A stretch of DNA of 64,000 nucleotides. It comes from Apostichopus japonicus (lineage: Eukaryota > Echinodermata > Holothuroidea > Aspidochirotida > Stichopodidae). The stretch spans positions 28,347,554 to 28,411,553 of the forward strand of contig NC_092562.1 of the NCBI RefSeq assembly GCF_037975245.1, read 5' to 3'. The translations under genes were made by a program, and so were the position numbers. Below the pieces are notes generated by a model. That model was not told where the DNA came from, ran no database searches, and saw nothing but the letters and a program-made list of their open reading frames with translations. This document shows, one piece after another, positions 1 to 17,347 of this stretch (positions are counted from its first letter, which is position 1; every line of letters starts with the position of its first letter).

Positions 1-470
1 TGGGGCCAAAGGTCACCTGTGGGCCGTAATGGGCCATTTTGTGGAAATACGCAAAATGCTTCTTCTCCTACAGATTCCATGGTACAATGTTGAGGGTTTG
101 TCACGATAGTGCTATGGTAGTTTTACCTTCAGGGTGTTCATGAATTTGAGATCAAAGATCAACTAGGGGTCTTTTGTGGCCCGGGCCGCGGCCCTATATT
201 TTCAAATTGCTCCTGTTCGTACAGTGTATGGCCAATTATAATGAAACTTGGTCACAATGTTCCTCGGGATGAGAGTTACGAGGGGTGTTCGGAAAATTGA
301 GGTCAAAGGTCATTTAGGGGGTCATCGGGGGTCATTCTTTGTAATATTTTCAAATATCTCAATCTCCTCAAGATTTTGATGGATCATATTCAAAGTTGAA
401 ATGATGATTGTTGGATTGTGTATGAATAAGGTGATGCCTAAAAAATTTTGGTCAAAAGTTAATTAATTAC
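1..470. repeat. Degenerate ~150-bp tandem repeat rich in AGGTCA half sites
   Basis: Three diverged units share the pattern tcaaaggtca...aggggtc...tattttcaaat...ctc. Starts are near 1, 165 and 310. The sequence at 300-312 (aggtcaaaggtca) is a perfect direct repeat of AGGTCA with one spacer base. The block lies upstream of the first recognised HDAC3 exon, so it is probably intronic. The unit boundaries are approximate. Confidence 0.5.
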
Positions 471-8086
<7,616 letters not shown>

Positions 8087-8880
8087 GACTTAAACTACAT
8101 TGATCATGTGAAGGAGCTGAAGAGATCGTCTGGGATGGGCCCTTAAATGGAGGACGACCATCTTATGGTCCATCAGCAAGATATCATTCATATCAACTTG
8201 TGGGCTCGGTCGGACTAGTGATAAATGGTTTTCTGAGGACATAGCAGTGAAAACGATAAGATTGTGTGGACGCAATGGTTGTTCTTCTGCCACGGGTTGT
8301 GTTTCTGGAACCAACATGCTGTTTTCACATTTGTAATGCAGAAAAAAATTGGTTGAAATCAGTGTCCTTCTGAGTTTGGGGTAGATGTGTCGTTGGTTTC
8401 AACATGGACGTGAAACGAACGATAGGTTTTGTGAAATTGGTGACAGTCTCATGGCTGAGGCATGACTGCTTGGAATAATGTGTCACAGTTTATAGTCATA
8501 TGTGAACAGGTGATAAGGTACACTGGCAGATAATGCTGTGCTGAGACAAAGGAAAGAAGGAAAAAATAAAACCAAACAATAGAAGTAAGAAAGAAAGAAG
8601 CAAGCAAGCTAACAGGAAACCATTTCAGGTTTGCCTTTGGGGGATATCGAAGACATTTTTCAGTCAAATGGAAATTCGTCGTCCCTATCGGCTTTCCAAA
8701 GGTTTGGTCAATGAAGGAATTATTACATACGACATTCTCAGGATTTAAAAGTTTTAGAAAAACATAAATAAGTTTCTTTTCTTTTGTTTCTCTTCCGTCT
8801 TCATGTACATGCTTTCCCCTGAAACCTTTGTAGTAATGCGGTTTAAAATGGTGATTGTAATAAAAAAAAAGTATAGTTTC
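8087..8880 (+). other. HDAC3 3' UTR with candidate poly(A) signal
   Basis: Non-coding sequence after the HDAC3 stop codon. An AATAAA at about 8859-8864 followed by an A-run is the best-placed poly(A) signal. Another AATAAA near 8565 and A-rich motifs near 9054 are alternatives. Open frames on the minus strand here (about 8090-8317 and 8449-8667) show no family features and are read as chance. Confidence 0.55.
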
Positions 8881-9763
8881 TTAATTTATTGCTGATCAAA
8901 GTCAAGTTGAAGAAATTTTCCTACTCTGCTTGATGTTCTTAAAGTAGCTTGTAGAAATGAGTAGTCATGGAGATAAAGCTTTGAAAATGATTGTTGACAG
9001 GATTCCTGTTAATTGAAATGAAATGGTAATTCCAAGGAAAGACAATAGATAGAGGAATAAAAAATAAAACGTTGCTCTGTACACCCCCTTATGTACTTTG
9101 ATCGTCCCTCGAATTTGCATGTTGGAGATAATAGAAGCAATGAATATTCAACAGAATGATCAGTAAACAGCACTGATCTACATTGAAGTCAAAATTATTG
9201 GTTTCAACTTAGTTGAAATGGAGATGTGGCCATAATGGGGGTATATAAATACAAAATTAAATGTAAGAATAAGTTACAGAATATGAAATCCATATTGAAA
9301 TTGAAATACGGTCATGAAATCCAACCAAGTATCTTTTAAAGTATTCTCTTCTGTCAGATCTTGAAATTATTCTGTGGATTACTGGAAACTGTTGAACCAA
9401 CAGTCATCTTGGTTTCTCTGTGTTTTCCAATCTGGTATCAATTTTCATATAGTCTGTGTATGTGTTATCCAGTGTGAAATTGAATAATGTCTGTTGTTTG
9501 TTTAGAATGAAATCTTTCTGTATCACATGTATAATATTTATTTATCTCAGCAAGTGTCCTTAAAATGCTCTTTTTGCTTCACGTGTACAGAAGGAAAAAA
9601 ATGAAAGGAAAACTACAGATGCTGTGAGTAAAATCACTTGAGAGACCGACAGACTTGCTACTTTTTGGAAGATTAGAGAGAGGCAGATGTGCATTCTATA
9701 AAAAATGACAGTTTATCAGCTTGGATTTTCCAATGTAGTACATATTGTAACATAGACTATCTT
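8881..9763. other. Intergenic, no feature seen
   Basis: AT-rich sequence without a convincing reading frame, repeat or RNA gene. Some of it could be an extended HDAC3 3' UTR, since A-rich possible poly(A) motifs occur near 9054. Confidence 0.4.
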
Positions 9764-10630
9764 AAATGGTTCTCCAGTATGTAAATCAGGGCTCATAAAC
9801 TAGCCTAAAGGCATTGAAGACACGCCCCAAACCGTGATCCGCGCTCTAAAAAAGTTAACTTTCTGTTACTTGCAAGTGAAGTTTTCTGCATGTCGCTACA
9901 AAATGCAGACAGTAATGAAACATGATACCTTGTTATCTTTAGCTGGACCTGAGATGTCCATTGCTGTATCGTTTGTACACTGTGCTGTAGGTATTGACCG
10001 CAGCTGTATGTACTGACTGTACACTAGTGTCTAATTACAGAAGGTAGCAAGCTGTGTGTATTTTCTGGGATCGATGGTGGTGTCTAACACTTCTGTTACA
10101 CCTCATTCGAAATTAGGTCAGATTACCAGCATTAGACGTTTCTTTTTGTGCGAGTCTTCACACCCTTTAAATAGTTCTCCAGTATGTAAATCAGGGCTCA
10201 TAGACTAGCTTAATATGTTCTCCAGTATGTAAAGCAGGGCTCATACACTAGCTTAATTGGTTCTCCACTATGTAAACCAGGGCTCATAGACTAGCTTAAT
10301 TGGTTCTCTAGTATGTGAATCAGGGCTCATACACAAGCTTAATTGGTTCTCCACTATGTAAACCAGGGCTCATAGACTAGCTTAATTGGTTCTCTAGTAT
10401 GTAAATCAGGGCTCATAGACTAGCTTAATTGGTTCTCCAGTATGTAAATCAGGGCTCATACACTAGCTTAATTGGTTCTCCAGTATGTAAATCAGGGCTC
10501 ATAGACTAGCTTAATTGGTTCTCCAATATGTAAATCAGGGCTCATACACTAGCTTAAATGGTTCTCCATTATGTAAATCAGGGCTCATACACTAGCTTAA
10601 TTGGTTCTCCACTATATAAATCAGGGCTCA
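9764..10630. repeat. 43-bp minisatellite interrupted by a TTAA element
   Basis: About 12 units of ~43 bp of the form ttaattggttctccagtatg then taaatcagggctcatagactagc. One unit lies at 9764-9805 and eleven at 10171-10630, separated by the element at 9806-10170. Units ending in gactagc and cactagc often alternate, which suggests amplification as dimers. Each unit junction contains TTAA. Confidence 0.93.
9806..10170 (+). mobile_element. ~360-bp TTAA-flanked MITE, copy 1
   Basis: A non-coding element with imperfect terminal inverted repeats: taaaggcattgaagacacgc on the left and gcgagtcttcacacccttta on the right. It contains no transposase. Copies 2 (11924-12278) and 3 (44432-44806, inverted) share most of its length, including the internal phrases cagacagtaatgaaac and tgtacactgtgctgt. 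It is flanked by CTAA/TTAA and sits exactly at a unit junction of the 43-bp array. TTAA targeting fits the piggyBac or Kolobok superfamilies (family knowledge); which one is not resolved. Confidence 0.85.
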
Positions 10631-11834
10631 GTCAGTGTCATGGTATGGTCCAATTTCCCAATTTTTTTTTGTGGGGTGGGTGGGGGTTTGGATGTGGGAG
10701 GCGTGGTGTGTCAGTGGGCTAAGTTTTAACAGCCAGTATCAGAAAGATTGCAAGATTACCTAATGTCTAGTATGATAAGTTTCATCATTTACTTTTAGAA
10801 CATTAGAGATGAGGATTGGCTGTTGTATAAACTCTTTAGTATGGGAGTGTGGTCTCCTTGATGTTTGACAATTACAATGGCATTACTAACTGGGTGGGGC
10901 AGGAACCCTTACTCTCCTGTGTTCCCGCACAAATTAGATAAGGATATATGAAACAAAAGCAAGAGTGGGGAGCAATCACAGACATTAAATACCCAATTGC
11001 TTCAATGGAGCTGTGGTCACATAAAAATTGTGGACATTTTCATGTGATGGTTGGTTATGTCCTTTTTCGTTTCAGACATTTTTATTCATGTACGTTTTAT
11101 ATAACTCCTTTCAGATTCTTTGAGAATATCTTCTCCACCCCTCGTCCCCACCCTCTGTTCACTGTGCGATTCAACTTTGTTGCTTTGCACGCGGGTACGG
11201 GGGAACTAGAAACGTTTGGGCCTGAAGCATTGAGCAATGACTGGTACTAAATTTCCGAAGGTAAAATAAAGTGTACAGAATTCACGAATGGAAAATACAT
11301 ATTGCGCAAAAATTTGTAAGTCAGTGCCAGTCGGAAAACAAGTCTGTTTCCGATTCTCAAGATTTGCATTCCCTCCAATCGTTTCGTTGTCGATTTAACT
11401 TGAACCTGCTGTAAGGAGAAAGATATTTGTTTGGTTCGCCTCCCATTACGTACTGGTAAATTAAATTACAAGTTGTTTCGTTCATGGTGAAAGCTACGCT
11501 GTCAGTGCGCAAGAAATGTAAATTGTCAGAAGATGAAGGAAGAACGATATTAGTGTGTTTAATAAGTGAAGGCTTCCATGAAAGATTATTCAAAGATGGA
11601 TTCACTGGTTAATGAATTGTGTACATAATTAAACATTTAGTATCATTGCTTAATTGGTTTGCAATAAAAATGTTAGGCAGTGAGCTTAAAATGATTAAGA
11701 TTATTTTATATTTCGTTTTGCTGTACTATTTCTCGTTTCGTTTTACTGCCTTTAAACAACCGATATGGGAGAAAGTTGGTCATCCTTATTATACCTTTGC
11801 TCTATAGGGTATCCTTCCATGTCACGCTGCAAAA
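10631..11834. other. Intergenic, no gene recognised
   Basis: Contains a T-run and G-tract at about 10661-10690 and otherwise ordinary AT-rich sequence. Short frames at 10948-11250 (plus) and 11357-11605 (minus) show no family motif, signal peptide or supporting splice context, and I do not call them. Confidence 0.4.
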
Positions 11835-12566
11835 ACACTGGTAGTGTAGGTATGAGTAGGTCGGAACCTTAATTTACTATAAATATGATACTTTATACTG
11901 AGCATACTGTTGGTACCAGCGAATTAAAGGCTTTCAAGACTCGCCCCAAACAGCGTTTACTCTAACTTTCCGTTGCTTGCAAGTGAAGTTTTCTGCTTGT
12001 CGCTACAAATGCAGACAGTAATGAAACGTGATACATTGTTGTCTTTAGCTGGACCTGAGATATTCATCGCTGTATCGTTTGTACACTGTGCTGTGGGTAT
12101 TGACCGCAGCTGCATGTACTGACTGTACACTAGTGTCTAATTACCGACGGTAGCAAGCTGTGTGTGTATTTACTGGGATCAATGGTGGTGTCTGACACTT
12201 GTGTAACATCATATTAGAAACGAAGTCAGATTACCGGCATTAGACGTTTCTTTTTGCGCGAGTCTTCACACCCTTTAATACACTTGCAGTACGTGTAAGC
12301 ATGAATAGTAACGAACTTTGATTTACTATAAATAGGGTATTTATACTGCGCATACTGTCAGTACCAGAGCATTTTTACACTTGTAGTGTAAGGTATGAAT
12401 AGTTCCGAACCTTCATTTACTATAGATAGAATACTTTATACTGCGCATACTGTCGGTACCAGCGCATTAATATACACTTGTATTGTAAGTGTGAATAGTT
12501 CCGAACCTTCATTTACTATAAAAAGGACATTTATACTGCACATACTGTTGGTACCAGCGCATTAAT
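11835..12566. repeat. ~95-bp tandem repeat interrupted by a TTAA element
   Basis: Four units with the pattern acacttgtagtgtaagtatg, gaatagttccgaaccttc, atttactata and catactgtcggtaccagcgc, ending in attaata. One unit lies at 11835-11927 and three at about 12276-12566. Between them lies copy 2 of the TTAA MITE, at the unit-junction TTAA. Confidence 0.9.
11924..12278 (+). mobile_element. ~350-bp TTAA-flanked MITE, copy 2
   Basis: Same family and orientation as 9806-10170. The left end is ttaaaggctttcaagactcg and the right end gcgagtcttcacaccctttaa. TTAA is present on both sides, and the flanks match consecutive units of the ~95-bp array, so the target site can be read directly. Non-coding. Confidence 0.88.
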
Positions 12567-13456
12567 GCGTGACATGACAGAACCCAACAAACAAGCAAAT
12601 AACAACACTGTCCGATGCACTAATTCGAAACAACACCAAGTTGGGGACAACATTCGCAAAACTACTCTAATTATTTTTCATATCCAGCTACTGACAGTAT
12701 GAGCGGAATGCAAATCCTGTTACTATCCGGTGAAGGTTCGAAGTCGTTCACACTGCCCAGTACTGTGTGTGTTGAAGTATGATATAAGGGTACAGTATAG
12801 AGCCGTAAATTAGCATTGGGAAATTGTCCTATTGGTTGGAAACGTGCAACAGACTAATGAATATTCATTCATTACCTGTATTTCAGTGATTGTGTAACTT
12901 GTTACATGTAATATTTTGCACGTTACTATTGATTGCATTTCCCAATTTTAATATTCCTTTTGGAAGTTGTTTGCTTTCTCGAAATTATTGTATCTGTCAA
13001 ATCCGCTTCATTTATGGTATATGGACCTACATCAGTCACGTGGTTGACCATATAGACATAATCAAGGGCGGCGGAAGCACTTTTAATCTGGGGGGGGGGG
13101 GCACCGACATCAAAGGGCACTTTGCAGAAATTCGATTGGACTGATGCAGCCTTATATTTAGTTTCCTTTATAACTCTTATTGTCTTATCTTATTTGCGTA
13201 TACACATCACTCCATCAACGCCCCCCCCCACCCCCCCCCCCCCCTTCAAGGAAAATATGCATACTAGCACTGCAATATCCAATGTGCAAATTAAGAAACA
13301 AGGAACAAGTTTTCTTTTGAGACAAAATGAGGTGAAATCATGCTTGTTGCTAATGTAGGAATCCTCCGAGTTAGAGTTTATTTCTTGTTAATAGCTTAAC
13401 ATTTTTTTTCCATTCGAAATAGCTTGAGTTTGACCCACAGAAATTCATTAAAAGTC
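12567..13456. other. Intergenic with poly-G and poly-C tracts
   Basis: No gene recognised. A G-tract near 13091-13102 and a C-tract near 13221-13246 sit about 130 bp apart, as in the ends of the G-rich MITEs elsewhere in the window. No clean terminal inverted repeat could be defined, so this is at best a decayed element. Confidence 0.4.
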
Positions 13457-13517
13457 ATGGGCGTAGCCAGGATTTGCAAAGTTGTATGCACGACTATCTG
13501 AGCGGAGCGCCACCATC

Positions 13518-13519
<2 letters not shown>
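13457..13519 (-). mobile_element. Fragment of hAT-like MITE core
   Basis: Starts catgggcgtagccagg and contains ctatctgagcggagcgccac catcgg, the same core found at 26655 and 45245 in this orientation. It is truncated by a (TA)n tract that begins at 13520. Confidence 0.65.
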
Positions 13520-13575
<56 letters not shown>

Positions 13576-13638
13576 GATATATATTTATTTATATACATAT
13601 TTTATTTATACATATATATTTATTTATATACATATATG

Positions 13639-13726
<88 letters not shown>
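13520..13726. repeat. (TA)n microsatellite, interrupted
   Basis: About 200 bp of TA/TATATT dinucleotide repeat with a few interruptions (gtatatag, tttattta). Apparent Tyr/Ile reading frames across it are artefacts of the repeat. Confidence 0.97.
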
Positions 13727-13728
<2 letters not shown>

Positions 13729-13816
13729 ACACCTATTCCACCATTAGGGAAATTCGTTCAGACCACCTGCAAACTTTCCGAAGCTGCTATGACAGTGTTT
13801 ATGCGAAACCGCCAAA

Positions 13817-13822
13817 TTTATT
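13817..13822 (-). promoter_or_regulatory. Candidate poly(A) signal of the NAT-like gene
   Basis: Plus-strand tttatt (AATAAA on the minus strand), about 165 bp past the NAT stop codon. Position and motif fit, but no transcript data are available. Confidence 0.35.
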
Positions 13823-13987
13823 TTACATCCTGATAAATGCTACTTCAAGAAAATGTAATGCGTTCATGCAGAAACTATACACGAAACTTAATAAGTGGCT
13901 CTTATATACATGATATACAAATGTAAAAAATATATGCTTTTCACAGGAATACTTCCTTAATGCCCTTTGAAGAATACCCACAAACAC

Positions 13988-14857
13988 CTAAGCCAGGGGA
14001 AAAACATATTTATTAGCTACCACCTCTACCACTTCTCGTGAAATCTCCGGGAAAATTTCGGAGAAAAGATTTACATATGAATCAAAGTTCTCTATTTGGG
14101 TCCGCTTAATACCTTTCCATTCGTCCTCGGAGAGCTGAAACTCTAGCTTTATCGCAACGAGTGTGCGTCGAACAAACTTTGTCGCTTTTGGACACTCGAG
14201 AACGAACGAAAAGCCCTCAACGGTGAAACATTTCTCTAAATATGGCTTGAACGGATCAAATGTGTACGGTGTATTGATATCGTACTCTGCAAATTTATAA
14301 AACCCGTCATCAGTCATCTCGTACTTGCTAAATGGCAGTGCTTCATACCGTGCTTCGTGATACCACAGTAACCGTCCACCGGCCCGCATCTCAAACTTCT
14401 GGCGAAGGAAACTTCGGTGATAAATTTCAGAGAATCCCTCGAAATCCAATGGAATAGCTTGAAATGTTGGAAAGCCCGCGGCTTCGACTAGATGCTTACT
14501 GCCAACAAAACTAACGTTAACAGCCACCAGCCCGATGTGATCAAACGGTGCTCGGATGGTTGCTTTTGCGTAATATACATCATATCCAAGCGCAGTTAAC
14601 AGCTCTTTCAGGAATACATGGAGATGTAGGCACAAACCACCGACTTTTGCAAATACGTCGTGTTTAATTTCCAACCACGTAGGTAGGTGGCGCTTCTCTG
14701 GTGCAGTTCCACATGCTGTTATGTTTTGAAACGGTATTTCTCGTTGAAAAGCTTCAATGATGTCATCAAGTAACGACAGTCTCTCCTTTTCCAAAACAGG
14801 GCCAACTTGAAGAACCTCAGTCACGAAATAGTTAGCTTCCTCCGGTGTTAAACCCAT
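13988..14857 (-). CDS. Arylamine N-acetyltransferase-like protein, intronless coding exon
   Basis: A 289-residue protein, the usual NAT length. NATs move the acetyl group of acetyl-CoA to aromatic amines or hydrazines through a Cys-His-Asp triad in the cytosol (family knowledge). Here Cys76 lies in KVGGLCLHLH and His107 in FDHIGLVAV. The third position is Glu125 (KHLVEAAGFP), where the family normally has Asp in a LVDVGFG-type motif. The usual RGGxCxExN around the Cys is also altered: Arg, Glu and Asn are not kept. This is therefore a divergent NAT-like paralogue, and activity and substrate are uncertain. The ATG follows a 3' splice site 4 nt upstream (cttacag|aaaaATG on the minus strand), so a 5' UTR intron feeds a single coding exon, as in many animal NAT genes. 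There are no frameshifts. It has no evident link to the neighbouring genes. Confidence 0.88.
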   Translation of the reverse strand: MGLTPEEANYFVTEVLQVGPVLEKERLSLLDDIIEAFQREIPFQNITACGTAPEKRHLPTWLEIKHDVFAKVGGLCLHLHVFLKELLTALGYDVYYAKATIRAPFDHIGLVAVNVSFVGSKHLVEAAGFPTFQAIPLDFEGFSEIYHRSFLRQKFEMRAGGRLLWYHEARYEALPFSKYEMTDDGFYKFAEYDINTPYTFDPFKPYLEKCFTVEGFSFVLECPKATKFVRRTLVAIKLEFQLSEDEWKGIKRTQIENFDSYVNLFSEIFPEISREVVEVVANKYVFPLA

Positions 14858-14861
14858 TTTT

Positions 14862-14880
14862 CTGTAAGAAAATTAAAACG
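14862..14880 (-). promoter_or_regulatory. 3' splice site of a 5' UTR intron of the NAT-like gene
   Basis: On the minus strand a pyrimidine-rich ttttaattttcttacag ends at 14862, four bases before the initiator ATG. The upstream non-coding exon was not located. Confidence 0.6.
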
Positions 14881-14990
14881 AGCGCATTATTTGCGTAACT
14901 TTCCTCGTCGCTAACATGCAATAAAGGCAATAAATGCAGCAAAAAAGAAAGGTCAATTATTTCCATGAATAATGCATTCGGAATGCATGG

Positions 14991-15060
14991 TAGGAGTGTT
15001 AGCTCAATGGTTAACGCCGGTGCCTTTCATTCATAAGGGACAAGATTAATGTATGTCGTC
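14991..15060 (+). repeat. tRNA-like SINE head fragment
   Basis: ggtaggagtgttagctcaat then ggttaacgccggtgcc resembles a tRNA 5' half with an A-box. No B-box (GGTTCRANNC) follows, so it is a decayed tRNA-derived head rather than a tRNA gene. Confidence 0.4.
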
Positions 15061-15195
15061 CAGTTACAGAGTTGTTGACAATTGACAATTCATGCATGGA
15101 CGTTAAATATGAATCTATGAAACTGACTTCGGTCAGCTTGCGGCTTTGATAAGCCAATGATGGCTTCTTCGCGAGTTCCTGCTTGTAGAAGGATC

Positions 15196-15300
15196 TAAAA
15201 TACATACATACATACATACATACAGTGGCGTAGCTACGGGGGGGGGGGGTCGTGGGGAGGGGGCAGCACCCCCATGAAAGCTTATCCCCCCACTGGGATT
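15196..15300 (+). mobile_element. (CATA)n tract followed by a hAT-like MITE end
   Basis: Seven or so CATA units run into cagtggcgtagctacggg plus a G-run at 15225. The terminus matches hAT-type MITE ends, but no matching right end is visible downstream, so this is a solo or truncated element. Confidence 0.55.
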
Positions 15301-15962
15301 TTGTGTGTCGAAAAAGAAATTACATGTGCGAAAATATATCATTGGTCTGCATGGTCTCGAATCTCCATGATGACCACTAATGAACGACCCGTCGACCGCG
15401 GGCCGGCAGTAGGCTATAGTTGCTGAAAAACCTGACGTGACATAGCGCATATAGGCCGAGAAGTCTACAGTAGTCGCACTGTACTAAGAACGCATGTTAA
15501 CTACCGTCAAATAATATAATTCCTGCTCTACAAGACTACATCACACATGTTTAGGCCTACTACTGAATCTGTGTGTTCGACTGTTCGGGCAAATTTTGCC
15601 TTTGTCACTCTTTTTTAAAATATCCATAATCCCTAACATACAAATAAATACTAATACAAACAGCCAATCAGTATCTTGTAACCAGTGTGCATTAACTGAT
15701 CAAACAAGCTAGTGAGCAATACTATACCCTTGTAGAAAGGTGGTTTCCAGGTACTTGAATGCCAAAGAAGATGTTTAAAGGTAAAAAATGCTGACATCAT
15801 ACAATTGTTTCTCACATCATTGCTCGCGTCATTGTCTCGATACACTGTTACATTTTCAATCGGGTTTTCACTTCTGGGACGTACCCTGATGCTCTTAAAA
15901 CCGCTTAAAAAAAAATTTCAAGAAAGGAGACAACACTAGCCTAGCTGAGAACTACCGGCCAA
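15301..15962. other. Intergenic, nothing recognised
   Basis: AT-rich spacer between MITE fragments. Short frames on the minus strand contain no domain. Confidence 0.4.
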
Positions 15963-16537
15963 CAGTGGCGGAGCGTCCAAACAGTCAGGGGCGGATGCTC
16001 CACTCCCGACCGACCCGACGGACTCAAATGGACTACTGGCTCCCTGTTCAGCTTTTAGCACTTTTTACTATTTCGCGATAATTGACTTTTTTATTGCACT
16101 CTCATCTACCTATTGACATTTGTCACGTTTTGTTGGTGTAGTTACCTTACAAAAAACTCTAACGTACGGCGGTATTTAATTTATCGGCACTTAATTCTGT
16201 TGTACGAAACTCTTTCCAAGGGGTTTTCGATCTATTTTTTTTCTCGAAAACATGAGCACTCATAAAGATACCACAGGGATTGTGATGAAGCGTATGTACT
16301 TTCAACACCCATATAAACTTCCGACTTGTCACAAATGGCGATGACACATATTTATTCTTCGTTTATCTGCAAATTAGCAAGGCCCGAAAAGGGTCATTTC
16401 CGGCGATCTAGGGAATATCTTTACTCAAAAAAATTCTGTACGCTTCGCGCCAACCTGTGGTGGAGCTCCGCTTAGTGTCGAAAGCGCCCCTACAGAACAT
16501 TCTCGCCTCCTGACCTTTACCCTTAGCTCCGCCACTG
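15963..16537 (+). mobile_element. hAT-like MITE, CAGTGGCGGAGC ends, long form
   Basis: Terminal inverted repeats CAGTGGCGGAGC (left) and GCTCCGCCACTG (right). About 575 bp and non-coding. It is homologous to 16941-17333 except for about 190 extra bases near 16150-16335, between ttaccttac and atggcgatgacac. It contains the shared core (agggtcatttccggcgatct, gcgccaacctgtggtgg) at 16380-16480. No clean 8-bp target duplication is visible. Confidence 0.85.
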
Positions 16538-16940
16538 GTCACCACTGACCAGATTACTAAAGTTGTTTCAATGGATAAAAACTACATTCATCTTTTTGTC
16601 AGACGGAACTCTTCTAATAGTTATTTAAAAAGAAAGAGTAAGGGTACCCCTATTTTTCTTATCGCGACCACTTTAACATGTACTACTGTATGTTATAACC
16701 TCAGATACGATATAACCAGACCTATACTTCCCTTTCAAGAGCGTACGTGTTTGACCCTTTCCAAGTACCGATTGGAATCGAGTGGCGTCTTTTGTAAGGC
16801 CATCTTTATGATATATCAAACGTTCAAGAGGTTTGTGTGATGTCTTACATAATATAGGTAAGCTAAAACAGCTAACAAAGTTAATCCATTGCATTTTTGA
16901 CTTCCCACTAGGATTTGATGTGCGAATGTTGGGGAGAACC
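16538..16940. other. Spacer between two related MITEs, no gene
   Basis: About 400 bp with overlapping short frames on both strands and no recognisable domain. Confidence 0.4.
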
Positions 16941-17333
16941 CAGTGGCGGAGCGTCCATACAGTCAGAGGGGGCGGATGCCCCCCCCCCCCCTTGACGGAC
17001 TCAAATGGACTGCTGGCGCCCTTTTCAGCTTTTTACCACTTTTCACTTATTCGCGATTATTGAATTTTCATTGCCGTCTCAAATACCCATTGACATTTGT
17101 CACATTTTGTTGGTGCAATTTTCTGACAAAATGGCGATGACACATATTTATTCTTCGTTTATCTTCAAATTAGCAATGCCCGGAAAGGGTCATTTCCGGC
17201 GATCTAGGGAGTAACTTTACTCGAAAATAGGCGCCAACCTGTGGTGGCGCTCCGCTTAGATATAGTGTCGAAAGCGCCCCTACAGACCATTCTCGCCCCC
17301 CCCCCCCGACCAAAACCCCTAGCTCCGCCACTG
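16941..17333 (+). mobile_element. hAT-like MITE, CAGTGGCGGAGC ends, short form
   Basis: TIRs CAGTGGCGGAGC and GCTCCGCCACTG. Poly-C tracts lie inside each end and the shared core is at 17165-17265. It lacks the ~190-bp internal segment of its neighbour at 15963-16537. Non-coding. Confidence 0.88.
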
Positions 17334-17347
17334 CCCTAGAGCATGGA

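Noticed and set aside
13474-13913. Tyr-Ile repeat proteins here and at 35731-36134
   Set aside because: They are translations of (TA)n microsatellites.
14991-15060. tRNA gene
   Set aside because: The A-box-like half is present but there is no B-box or complete cloverleaf. The heads at 48474, 50722 and 52372 are likewise SINE heads rather than tRNA genes.
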